DNA from: Parelaphostrongylus tenuis
Lineage: Eukaryota > Nematoda > Chromadorea > Rhabditida > Metastrongylidae
Assembly: GCA_019055375.1 (NCBI GenBank)
Contig: JAHQIW010005931.1
Coordinates: 1 to 64,000, forward strand
Direction: 5' to 3'
Length of the DNA: 64,000 nt
In this document: piece by piece, positions 44,201 to 58,000 of the stretch
How positions within the stretch are numbered: the first letter of the stretch is position 1
Layout of the letters: each line of letters starts with the position of its first letter
Translations under genes and position numbers: made by a program
Notes under the pieces: generated by a model
What the model was told of the DNA's origin: nothing
Seen by the model: the letters and a program-made list of their open reading frames with translations, nothing else
Databases searched by the model: none

Positions 44201-47200
44201 ATATAAAACATATGTTACATGAATAATAAAAAGCTTATACATATACATATTATAAATAAATATAGAAAAATTAAACTAAGAATAAGTATGATGATATAAA
44301 CATATAAACAATATAAATATATGTAATACAAATAAAAAATAATTTTAAAAGTGATATAAATATACATAAATCAATATAAGTATATAAATAATATGAGTAA
44401 TATATAGATAAAAATAATACCATAAATTTAAATAAAAAACAAATAAATATATAATAAATATATACATAATATAAGTACAAAATATAAATATATAATGGAA
44501 TAAATTTAGATATATAATAAAACACATATATAATATAAAACAATGTAAAAATGTCATAAATATATAATAATATGTAATATAAATATAATTACATAAAATT
44601 CCATGAAATTGGTATCGTTCAAACGCGCATTTCCTTACAAACATTTTGGTATGCAACTTGCCTATACTCGCTCTAAGATGGAGCTGCCTTGAGAACAAAT
44701 TCACTTGCTACTCATTCGCAATGAGGCGTAAGGGAAAATGCCAGTGAAGCGGCGCACTAGATCAGTGGAGTTCAGGAAGATGATACGTTTGCAGAAAAGG
44801 TGTTTAGGAAGTGGTTTGCGAAGTTCAAAGCTAGTGAGAACAGTCTGGAGGGTCGGCCGAGCTCGGACCATCCACTGTGTACTGACGGTTCAGTGATTTT
44901 TGCTGAAGTCGTTGGGACTGCTTGCCCCTCGTGCCTCGTAAATTACCTCAAACTTGAGTAATTAAACATTTATCTGCATAGCGATACTACTAGTAACGAA
45001 TAATAACGATAATAATTATATAAGGTCGACACGCGATATAAACAAACAATAACGATAAGAAGTGCGATAGAGTGTCGGTTCAATGGGTTTATAAGATTGT
45101 TAACGATGGTACGAATACTGTGAACACTGCTATGGGAAGAGTCCACAAAGAGTAATAGTGAAAGAGTGAGCGAGTGGTTATATAGAAGAGTTTAAAAAAC
45201 GACGTGCTTAGTACGGAAGTGCACGACGAAGTGGGTATTTTCAGTAAGTCAATATGCTAGATGACGATAATAAGATTGCTACTATAACGATAAACGAGGC
45301 CTCTGGCATAAACGTGAGAGATGTGAACTTTTGGGAAGACAGTGTACAACACAGAAGACACGGCAACGTCGCATGAGTGAGAGCCTGAGTCCGAGCAGAC
45401 AATGTACGGTCAGTAGTCGAAAACGTTAAGAAAGACATAGTGAGTATCGATCTTTTCTAAAATTCAACCTAGGCCTCAAAAAATAACGGTACAGTCAATA
45501 CGATAAATTCACTACAGTGCATGCCTACCATGCAACGTGGAGACATACTCGATAGAACAGGGCAGTGGTACGTGAATAGGAGGACAAGTACAGTGATTAC
45601 AATGCAATGGATCTGCCTAGTAATTAGGCAATCGATCTGTCGTCAACAGTTTAAGCTCATTAGAGACGCTAGCAAGGAGTCAATGTGTCCCTCCATTCTC
45701 ATCAGAGTCTATGAAATCGACTTATGACTTATAACTTAATCGGCACAATTGTACGTAAGAATGTGACTAGTAAGCAAGGCAATGAGTGAGGGACAGTAAC
45801 TGAGGCTAAAATTAAGTGAAGAAAGTTTACCGCCTTTGCTGCAAGGTACGGTCAATGCTGTCAATTTACATACTATCTCAGCTTGGACGGGCTTTGTTGA
45901 CGTACAGGTTACCTGCGCCACTGCTCCCTTTGCACATTTACAGCATCCTTCAATTTGAACGTTATCAACTTGGCATGTAGTGCAGTCCACCATAACATCC
46001 GTCCTCGGATTGTCTATGATACTCAGGATGATCTCGGCGGTCGTCATACTCGGAAGTATGGCTTAAACACTTCCATTGTTGGCTTGATGAAATGTAACCA
46101 ATGGTAGAAGAACGGGGAGCTTGTGTTTTACGCTATTGAAAAGCAAGGAGACGTTTACCTTATCAAATTTACAATTGGCCTGGTTTACACCTGGGTAGCA
46201 GGTGCAGTGCTCTTTAACTTATGAGCCTCCTGGCTGAGGTTTGATTGCTGCACGGGAGTAGCGGCAACGCGTGTGCTGGCCATATCGCCTTTTGCCTTCC
46301 ATTTGAAAAAAAAAGTGGTGTGCTGAGCACTGGAATTGGTGTTACCGTAATGGAGCTGAGCGTGTAAGTAAATGAGTTCCATGTAATTAACCACATTTGG
46401 ACGCATGTGTATCGTATGAGACTCACTTTCCCCTTTGACTGCATCGAAGTGTATCATTTCGGCGTGTGCTGATTCTGTCCAACGATTACAGGGGAATATT
46501 TCCTAGATTTCTAAGGATGTGGGAACTAGATAGATGCAATAAAATAAGCATCCTGAACTCCAATATAAACAGTCGCAGTCCTCCACATGATTCTACATAG
46601 GCTGTTACTCCTGGATATCCTGGATAAGAGTTCCTGGCGACTAGCTGCGGTAATAAACTGAAAAAGTTTATCTGAGCACATTTCGCTCATTTACATGATC
46701 CTGTAAGTGGACATCGTTTACTATTTACCACTCGATAAGCCGTATCACGTCTGGAAAGGTCAGTTTCTGGCCCGTAGTAAGGAGTGATTGAGTTTCACGT
46801 GTGCTATCTGATCGAGTAAGTGTCACCGGAAACCCTTATTGTTTAAGTTCACATGTAAGCTAATGCTATATGATCGCGTAAGTGTCACCAGAAACTCTTG
46901 TTGTTTAAGTCGACTTGTCGAAAACAGGTAAGCATACATGTATAGATAAAAAGAATATAGCTCTCGACGTTGATCGATCCCTGAGGGGTGCGCCATGCAT
47001 TCGTCTTCTCAACTGATGTGACTGTATATCTGGCCTTTACAATGACTCGCGGTGGCATCCCGAAATCGAATCAGTGTTGCTTATCCTCCCAGAGAAATCT
47101 GCGACTAGTCCGCTACAAATTTACCGACCCCGGAGGGATGAATGGCTTGCTGAGCCAAGAGTGCGATATCAGGCAATCGACCTGGTGTGCGACGCAGAAC

Positions 47201-47514
47201 ACTTCTCACCACTGCGCCACATGCGCTCCTATACACATATATATATATATATGTATATATATATATGTATATATATATATGTATAAACATGTGATGTATA
47301 TGCACATTCATGTTCATGTATGTGTATGATATATACGCACACATGTATGTATACACACATATGTATATATATATATACATGTATGTATATATGTTTACAC
47401 ACATGTATATACAAATATATGTATATGTATTTACATATATATGCATATATACGTATATACCTACATATATATGTGCATGTATCTACATATATATGTATAT
47501 GCATGACATTATAT

Positions 47515-47547
<33 letters not shown>

Positions 47548-49067
47548 GTATAAGACGTCAATCGGCCTCCAGAGGTGTGTGATGTATTCATCTCCGGCCA
47601 AAAATGTGAAGGTAATTGAATGTATAGCATACTTGGTCTACGAAATGACTTTCGCGGGTCGACCGATGTACAATGTAATGTATCAATACGCCGTTCAACA
47701 ATGAATTGTCGATAGGAGGTGTGGAGGGTTTGGTCAATACAAACGCAGGATTGAATTAAATATCATATTCATGGCAGAGCACCTCCGAGCACTGCGTTAC
47801 ATGCATCGGCCATAAATGAGACAGTGAAAGAAAATCTCAGTAACAGCTTCGAATCATACTCTTCAAAAAAATACAGCATCATCTCATTTCCAGTATGATA
47901 CTCATCGATGCAGTACATCGTTCATGAAATACGGCAATCACAATCGGTTCAGAGATATTCCGTGCATAGAAGAAACCAGGGTACATGTCAAGTAAGATTT
48001 AAAAACATGATTGCAATCCTGATGGGATAGCCAAAATGAGATGTTATTTCGATTTCATACAAATCTTAGAATGTGACCTCATCAGTGATTGATAACTTTG
48101 CAATTCAGACATCCTTTGGAGGATCATGACTACATACACGCAAATTGGGTGGATGGTTATCGAGAGCCAAAAAAGTTCATTATTACTCAAGCACCTCTAC
48201 CTCACACAACGAATCAATTTTGGAAAATGGTGTGGCAGGAAAAATGTCTGGTGGTTGTCTCAATGATACAGTTGTTTGACATAACTGGAGCAGAGGTCAG
48301 GTGTTGATCTGGACGTAGAACGGTTTGAATGATTACAATATTGATCGTCTTGTACTTAGATTTTCTTCATTCTTTAGTGGACCCCAACCTATATACCGAA
48401 AACGACAGATGAAATCTACAAAGTCGATGATATCTATCTACTCCATTGTGGAACTCGATGTGTGAGAAAAACATATGACGCCACTCTGATCAAGGTTATT
48501 AAACCGAATCACTGCATATGAAGAGAACACAGATAAGAAAACCGGCCTACATTTTCATATTGTTCCAAAGAAATCTCCAACGTAGGTAACGCGCATATGA
48601 AAAAACCGTTCTGGCATGAAAAACGTATCTGATCATTTGGATACATGGTTGAATTTTCTTCTTGCTCCTACAGAATCTTGTATGCTAAACGCCTGCGAAT
48701 ATCACATTCCATGATTTATAGAACTGCTGTCCCATGCGAAAACAACTAACAAGAAAAAGCCATAAACTGAGCCAGCGAATCTTCTCAATAGTTATAGTTG
48801 CCCAATAACGACGCTTTGATCCTTCTCGAATAAGTTATTTCGTTGGCAATTATTCCCATCAATGTTCCATACGCTTCGTGTTCGACATATATTTGTACGT
48901 GTATATGCATATTTATACATATATATGTACACATGCTCATACACATATATGTACACATGTACGTATATGCGTGAATATACGTAGATATGCACACGCACGT
49001 GTTTATATTAGTGCATATATATGCGCATATATATGTGCACGTATTGTTTATGAATATGTACATATGG

Positions 49068-49099
<32 letters not shown>

Positions 49100-52000
49100 T
49101 ATCTGCGCTCAAATTCGAAGTTTAATCCAGAAAGTACGCATTTCGGCACGATATTAGCGGTAACTTCGACATCACCTGTCGTCTCGTTGATGGTCGAGTG
49201 ACTCGAGCGGGCACCAGCAACAGTTCCCTTTTCCCTATCGCCTAGGGTCATCCTCACACTAGGGATTCGCTCAGCATCATATCTTTCTTCTATGCCTTTC
49301 GTGAACAAATCGGACCACCGGGTTTGTGGTCTTCCTGCAGAGCGCTTGATATCCCGAGGAATCCAGTCGGTAACGGCTCTCCTCCATCGGTTGTCGATGA
49401 AGCGCATCACGTGTCCAACCCACTTTATTTTCGATATCTTGGCGTGTAGAACGGCGTCTCTGATTTTCGATCGTTGACGTGGATCGAAACTTCGGATCCT
49501 TTCTCTCATTCGGAGATACGGGATACTCCTAGCATGGACCTTTCGACTGCGCGTTCGATAACGCCAAGTGATCTTTCATCCTGCTTACGTAGCGACCAGG
49601 TTTCTGCTGCATACGTTAAGGCAGTGATAATCGACGAGTCGAAAAGGTGGGCACAGGGTTGGATGTTCTTTTTCCACTTCACCACATCCTCGATGCTCTT
49701 ACACGGTTACCCAACTCGCTCATTTGCTCCTGCTCAACTCTGGAGCCAGGTCGTTGATGGAACTGGAGCATTCGAAGATGTTCGTTTCTCAGCATAAACG
49801 GGGAATTCAAAACCCATCCGTTGCTCATGAATATCGCTTTCGATAGATTTAATGAGGGCCAATCTTTCCATGAGCGTTATCGAAATCGGTCATCATTTCT
49901 TCTGCATAGCTGATGCTTGGTGTCATGAAAGCGATATCATCAACGAAGCGAAGATGGTTTAATTGTCGACTGTCGATTTTTTCCGACATGGAAGGAAAAA
50001 ATTAGGGCAGCTACTGTTCAAGAATATTCAATGGTTCAGGAAAATGGTCCTATAATAGAACACTGATACAAAACCATCTTTTCAATTCCATACTATGTTG
50101 TGGGATGTAAAGCTGCTTCATCTTGACCCGTTGATAACCCATGATATATACATCTGTATTACACGGTTCGCCATATCGCACACCGCGGGCCAGAATTTTC
50201 TGCGGCGCACACAGTTCTGAAATATTGGAAGTTAGTAAGACATTATCACCACTTATGACGAAATATCACAAAAAAACTCCTGTAGGGATTTTCTGCTTCT
50301 TCTTTATTATCCTGGGACAAATGAAGAAACGACCTCTTTCACTAGACAAGAACTTTCACAGGGGTGTTAAAATCGTTCGAAAGCCAATTCAAATAAACGA
50401 TTCGAGAGCGCATAGACTGCGCTTAAAAGTACACAACAGTACAACGTTAAAATCAGAAAGCTGTGGCTGAAACATACATAAATAGAATAAAATTGGAAAT
50501 CCTACATTGAATTCCAAGTAATCCATTATAAACTGCTCTACGCGTATTAAGGATATTTTAGATATCGCGCAGTTCTAATTCAAGCCTGTTTTGATTCGCC
50601 AACTATGCATGTGAAGGATCCTGCCTCATGGTTTTTTTAAAACACAACCTTTCAGAATTTACTTAATGGAAAAGCTGTTCCATACGAATACCACGAAAAT
50701 CATTTGAAACCTCAGCGCGCTCATATTTCATGCAGACATAAACATTGACATTTGTCTACTCGTAGTCGTAGTTTTTCAATCATATCGAAGATATTTGCAG
50801 GTCACTCACAAAGATGAAGAACGACTTCTTCTTCATCTTTGCTACTTTTCATGGGGATACAGGGGAACACCAAAAAGGCCAACAGAGGTATTAAATTTTA
50901 TTACCGACATGAACTATAACAGAGGGCTCCTTATCAAGCAGGCTGTAGGCGCTGGATGGCTCAAACCAAGTGAAAAGTGAGATGACTGTTTCCACAGCAC
51001 TTCTGTGTTTAGTGTTTTGTTAGAAATATAGTAGTCTTACAGCAGCCCAATAGTTATTCACTGTCTCGCTGGTACGGCGAGGAGTGCAACGGTGGCTGCT
51101 CTAGACATTTGCCTCAGAAAGCTCGACGATACAGCAAAACGGAAATGTGGTCCCTTAGTTGATGTCTATGACGTAGTACTTCGACTTCGAACGCAACGTG
51201 CTATGGCTATACAGGTAACTCAAAAAAATGCCTTTTGTCATTGATATCGATTAGGTGCAAGCATCGAAAAATAGTTTTCTAGCTGTTGATAACCTAATGG
51301 AGGGAAAAATATCTTTGCGTGCGAAGCGAGTCTATAGCTACTTTCTGTCCTAAGAATTTTGATGAGGATGAAATATGTCCAGTTATAAAGGAGGTAGCAA
51401 ATCGAACTAATCTCAGCCTCTGACTTTTTTAACTCCAGTAAAACTCGTGTTCATCATAAACCAAGAAATGTAGACTAAAAAGCTTCAGAAACCCGAACAA
51501 TACCTATTCATTCACCTCGCTGTTTTCGAATATGCTGTACGCGAAGGATATGTATCAGACGAAACGGACAAGGAAATAGATCTTGATCGCTTCTACTACG
51601 AGAATAAGCAAAAAGAAGAAAGTCACAGAAAAACACAATAAGAAAGTCAGGATAACCAGTAAATTTGGTGAAAGTACAGATTAAATATGGAGGAACAGAC
51701 AATACTTATCTGCTGTTTAGGTTGAGTTCCAAATACCAGTCAACTATCATTATGTCTTTAGCTTACAGAAACGCATTTTTTTATTTGTAAATTGTTCTAT
51801 GAAGGCTATAAACATGTATGGCTTCTACTGTAATTTTCGTACCCGAATTGACTGTTCTAACAGCTTCTTATATTCTTCTTTAAGCCAAACACGAGGTGAT
51901 ACAATAAACTTTATTTGACAGCTGACGTTTCGGCAGTTCGCCTTCTTCAGAGCCTGGAAAGGTCAAATTGTCCGCAATCCAATAAGCCAAACACCTCCAA

Positions 52001-55000
52001 TACTCCTTTAGAAAAAATCACCAGACCTAGATTTCAATCGCATCAAGCACAGAATCAACTCTCAACATACTCACCGCTAACAGCGTCCAACATCATGATA
52101 ATTATGTGTTGATTTCCACTCACGCGATATGAAAATAACACCCACTTTCAACTGTGAATCAAAATATCTTAACTCAAGGTGAATTTCATGACTAATGAAA
52201 AGTACTAGCAACTAGAATACCTTGCTTACAGGATAAAAGCCTTCCTATTTTGCCAAAACACATTTTGCGCAGTTTTGTCATTGAGGGTAGTATACCCAAA
52301 ATGAAAGTAGTCAGCAAGTGGTATTTCACTCACAAGAACACAAAGATTTTTCCAAACGCCCTTCATTTTTATGGTGGACGAGATTTGCCTTGGAGTTTTG
52401 AACAGTTCTTTTCAATTCTTTCAGAATTTTAATCTCAATAACTCTGATCAAACAGCAGTTTTGAAAAACTGTGCTTACTCTTGCACCCTTTCGGGAGGAC
52501 CACAGTTGAAATCTCCACGCACAGTGCTATTCGTACTCAATGCTCGATTTTTGTAACCTGATTGGAGTTATTCCACCATTTGAAAAACAAAGAGTAAGAA
52601 AGAAAAAATTAAGTTCAGTTTGATATTTCGCTACTTCACAATTTTCTCTACATACCCGTATGCTTTTAGTGCAAAGGTAACATTATATATGATTAAAAAG
52701 CTCTTTTCATAGGCAATTACAGTGTTGCTGACATTTTGCCAAACTTAAAACTTTTGCAAACAGTATAATGATATAAATCTATCAGTTTAAATATATTTCT
52801 TTTTATACAACACTCAAAAGTTATAGTAACGATCTAGAAGGAAAAAACAACGACTTGTTCATCAAAGATGATGCTGCACAGTGCATTCGATACCATGTCA
52901 TCTATAACCCTCACTATAGCTATGTTTGGTACTTTTCCGTTATTGCGAAAGGATTTTCAAGGGGACGTCATTTTCTGTACGAAGACTTTCCACTGAATAG
53001 CAGTAATTATACAAAGCTTGAACTTTACAGAATTTAAAAATGTTCCTTTTTCAAAAGGTTTTTTGCAACACTGTAGCCCAACAAGCTTGAACTTTACAAA
53101 ATTCAAAAATGTTCGTTTTTTCAAAGGTTTTTTGCAGCGCTGTAGCACAACACGCATCGTACAATAGCGCACTTATATTTCCTACCGATATTAAATGATC
53201 AACATCGGCTCTATCAGGCCTCACTCCGACTGTGTACTAAATGTCACACTATACAAGCTCCTCTTACGAGTTTCATACATTGAAGAAAATGCATTTTGAA
53301 TAACACTTTACAGTACCATTGAAAAGATAAGCAATAAAAAATGTATGTAATGCGCTGTTTTCCCACTAATGTGACCTTCGAATAAAGAAGTGAGAATTTT
53401 AGGATGCGTGAACGTTCTTTTTACAAGAGAATATCGCTGTTTTCTATTAGACAACGACGAAGAAGAAAGCGATGTCATTCCCTGAACAGGATCTTTTCAC
53501 AGGAGTGTTAGTAATCATTCGAAAGCATGAATCTCTCGCTAGATCTGTACGGGGCCAGTTTTCAAAAAGACCCTTTTATAACGCGGTAAAACTTCGATAT
53601 TCACACTCGCATATCTCGCTGGACAGAGCTCTTTCTTTTAACTATTAGCAGCCATTCAATCGAGTAATGTTTGCTGATTCCAACGCTGAGCTTATTTTCT
53701 AAACAGACCCTTTCTTTGCAGTGCAGCAGGGAGCTGACTTCACATGCGCGAGCTAATTGTTTCTGGCCAATTCAAGGACCACGAGTCAGGTGGCAAGGTG
53801 GGGTGGCGCGGTGGTCTAACGATTTTCATCCGATCTCGTAAAAAGACGATCTTTGTTATTCAATTAGGAATTGTTTATCAGCTTTTAGAGAAAAACTACA
53901 GACAAAACGTATGTTTCGGGTACTCAAATTCTTCAAATACTTTACTTTTCCATTGACACGATCAAATCAATCTTAATATTATCACTTGAAGGGAATTAAG
54001 GAGGCCAGCATGTTCTAACTGCTCCCAACAGTGATTTGGAAGGCATTTAGATACTCAGAAATTCTCCCACACATTCATATGTTCGGAAACCGATCGATAT
54101 CCGCGTCAGCTCACCCTACTGCGTCACTCAGCGGCCCCTGAATTGATCAAAGAACACTTGGCTCGCGCACTTGAATCACTCCTATTTTCCCTGTTACGTT
54201 GAGAGAAACGGTCTTTCCAGAAAATAATCACAGTGTTGGAATGAGCAAGTATTACGCTATCGAATGATAACTAATAGTCTGAAGAAAGAGCTCTGTCCCG
54301 CGATATACGTGCATGTGAAACATAATCTTATTTTGACCTTAACACCGTTACAAGAGGGTTTGTTCGAAAACCGGTCATGTGCAACTCTAATCACAGATTC
54401 AAGCTTTCGAACGATTACTAACACTGCTACAAAAAGTTCCTGCCCAGCGAATGCATGGATCTCTCATATATCGCCGTCAAACAGAAGTGTACCGAAAGAC
54501 CTTTATAGAAGGCCTTCAGTAACATATTTTTTCACTCTACTAAACTTATACCAATAAACTCGCTGCAAAATTTCAGATACGCTCTAACTACCAAGAGCGA
54601 AAAAAGGGACCTTGATTCCTTGTTACAGCGCATTAAAAATTACTTTTTAAAAAAATCTGTTGACTGATAGAATTGTCACTTTTCTAGCTATTAAATGATT
54701 ACTAAAATTCCCCTGAAAAATCAAGCATGATTGGTAGCAGAGCACGCAACGCACACCGAAGACGAAACGTAGTACTTCGTTGTTACCACAACTCAGTAAT
54801 TCCTAGATATAATTTAGAATTTAACTTTACAATTAGAACTGAGTGATGGAAAAGCCAAGCAAACATCAGTACAAAATGCAGTATACATATCGCAGAAAAA
54901 AAACTTAATTTTCTCTTTTTTGCTGGAGCTCATAGAAAACCGTCTTCAGAAGCCAAACATATATTGGAACCGTAATTGTTTCAGCTTTAAATAACTACTA

Positions 55001-58000
55001 AAAGTCTAGCAAAAAATCCTACTCGAAGAGAAAACCATGAAAAGGTGCCTGTAACGTTCAAGGTGCACGTAGTCCGAAAAGGATTGATAGACAAAGCAAA
55101 GTTATTTTCTAGAAGCCGACCAAGCTTTTAACCCTAAAAAGAATTGGTTATCGGACAATTATCAGTGGAAAACCACCGTCATTTGCTAGGTGTTAAACTG
55201 TTCTGTCCGAAAAATTACAAGTTAATGGGATTGATATCTACTCCAAAATTAGGATTAACAGAAGGAGCTGTAGCACGAGACATCAAACATTCTTTAATCA
55301 AATAACATATGAGCAATTGTCCCTATCTGTAAAAATAAGAATAGAAGAAGTAATAATCGAAACAAGAAGCGAAATAAGACAATTTTTCGCTCAGACAACT
55401 CACTTGTCTTCGTCCGAATCGTTCGATATTCTGCTATCATACAAACTCTTGTAATCAATCTCTTTCTTGGTTTTGTAATAGAACTGGACGATAGAAGCCA
55501 TCGATCGATAAGGCATCTAAAGAAGTATTTACAAAAACTCCATATAGTTCCATTACTAAGGCCTAATAGTTGTATAGCTCATTTTATATGGAATCTAACG
55601 TACTGTTTGACGAATTTTATCGAATCTTTTTCCAAACATATGAAAGGCCTGTTTGAAAAGAGTGCGGTCATCTTCACTCCATTCTTCAGTGACCACACGG
55701 CGCTTCTTCACTCTTTCTCGAGCCAGGTCGAAGTCAAAGTTGGACTTCTGCAGAATGTATAGTGCCTAAAACCTGCTTGCTCAAGACTCGATATCGCCAA
55801 TAATAAGGTCTATTTCGAAAATTAATCATAAGCGGATTCATTTGAGATTGAAATATATGAAATATCAACCATGGAGTCCACAACCTACACGGTCGTATGA
55901 GACACTATAAACGCCGACTGCATCCTCACAATACTCCACGAGTTTGGTTTCATCTAGATTTCCAGGAGGGCGCCACATAACCTATAAAGCATACCATACC
56001 TGGGAGAATGATAAAACACAAAATGCGATCTACCAGTTGATTTACATGTATATATATGCACACATATATAAGTGCATGCAACTCCTGCGTATGAAAACGT
56101 GCACATACACATGTACGTATATATACGTATCTATATGTATACATATATACACACGTATATATATATATATATATTCTTATATGTACGCATATGTGAACAT
56201 GTACACATACGCCTGCATACTACTATACATGTATAAATCAATTACTTCTCAACTAGCCTGTTCTCTTTCATCTTCCGACAATTCTGGCTCTTCCTCAACC
56301 TTTTGAGATTCATCCACTCGCGCTTGGAAATCATCACCAACTTGGATCTTTCGATCTGCACTGCTTAGCATAGCTGCGAAAAAAAACGTAGTTATTGAAA
56401 TATAACAGATAGATAATATCTGTCTATGTTAGCAATCTCTTCACGACTCGTTATCACATGGGATTCACTATGTGGATTCTAGCTCTTACTGTATGCGATT
56501 TCGTCCGCCAAACAGGTTCAAATATTTCGCGTGTTGCTGTTAGCCGAGACGATTCTCAATACCATCGGGGGATAGCCAAGTCAACCGTCCAAATGTGAAC
56601 TTGTGGTTAAACTTTAGGGGTGGGGGGATTACATCTTTTTTCCTGATAGCGTGCATCATTACCCACTTGCGTTACCTCCCTCCTGCCAGCGATGCAACTT
56701 TGATATTGTAAATAAATCAACATGAATCCACAATATCACTTAAAACAAAATTGCCTGTCCTTTCCTGCTATCCGAAAGCAGTTTTTTATACTTAAGGACA
56801 AGATATATTACGATTTTTCCTCAGACCAATATTTATTCCCAGACTCTTAGTGATCATTCGATAGTTTAAATCAAGAAATTCCAAAACCACAGCCTCTTAT
56901 TCTTCTCAAAAATTCACTCAGAGCGCTGTGGCAGCGAAAATAAAATTGAGTCTCACACCGAGTGCTCGGAGAGCATTGTTTGTTCGGTTAGGTTCTGTGG
57001 ATAGCTTTTCATCAAAATTCACATACTCACTGACAGCACAAATCTCGAAATTTGCAAAAATACACTTGACTTTTGAAAAGGAATTTGTTGAGCGCTGTAA
57101 AAGCGATAAAGATATTATTACTTTTATACAATCAAATTCACGCTTTTCGGGACGACTTGATCGATCGCGCAACGCGACTCACATGACTCACAGCGCGCGA
57201 TTTTGTTGTTAAAATCAGAATTTTTTCCCGCTTTGAGAAATCTGTAGTACATGAAACAAAAGACTCTGATAGTCCAAGATTTCTTCCACCCGTTCATATG
57301 CTTTTCGCGCATAAACTTAGGCTGACTGAGCTAATGATCAAAGGGGCCTTCTTTAAGAATAGAGAATGAAAATGGAAAGTTGAAGCCAATATAACGCAAG
57401 AAGAGAAGTTTCTTCTACATCCGTGTGGTAACGTTCGCCACGTGTTAGATTTTTTTTCATTGCTAGAGCGCAAAAAGAATACCTTTTCAGAAAACCAAGT
57501 GCACTTCACAAAGCTCCGAGATTTTAGCTAGCTATTGGGTGCTGAAAACCTAGTGGAAAACCTTTGTCCAGCAAAAAAGGCCTCTACAGAAAATGCTTTG
57601 CGAAACCAGAAATAAAACCACAAACAGTAACCTTTATGATCAGTTTCTACATCCTCGTCTTTCTCATTTTCTTCATCGTATCCATCTCGTTGATTCCGAG
57701 AGCGTCGTACACGTTTTCTTGGCGATCTCTGATAAAGCAGTCATTCGATTCAAAGCACATTTCAAAGTAGGACTCTGGAGAGCTACCTTCGATGTAACGT
57801 CGCCATTCTGAGTTAACTTCTCATCACTGTCCGAGTTTAGGGTACAGTTCGAATTGTCCTCCTTTAATTCGATAGCAGAACTCTGCACGCTCTTAAAAAG
57901 ATTGCTTAAAAAATATCTCTGTTCCTAAGATAATTCATCAAAAAAGATTTCAATGAAGACGTAAAAATGCCCATGTTATTACGAAGACAGCTAACCTGAA

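Larger units (their letters stand above)
36522..44831. repeat. tandem duplication, proximal unit B (8.31 kb)
   Basis: Direct repeat of unit A. It begins with the same CATATCAATGTGTAGA and runs on at 44,832 into unique mariner sequence (TAGTGAGAACAGTCTGGAGG), so it retains the original right flank. It carries the intact CoREST 3' half. Its extra length comes from the insertions at 39,700-40,676 and 40,771-41,079. Confidence 0.93.

Noticed and set aside
45521..45727. 68-codon plus-strand frame near the envelope-like relic
   Set aside because: No motif, and the strand opposes the relic. Probably chance.
56928..57212. 94-codon plus-strand frame in CoREST intron 2
   Set aside because: No recognised domain, no splice context, and similar sequence recurs in other introns, so it looks like a repeat.
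57673..57888. 71-codon minus-strand frame as the CoREST exon 2
   Set aside because: A different frame in the same place (57,728-57,632) has proper acceptor and donor, the right phases on both sides, and composition like other CoREST linkers.
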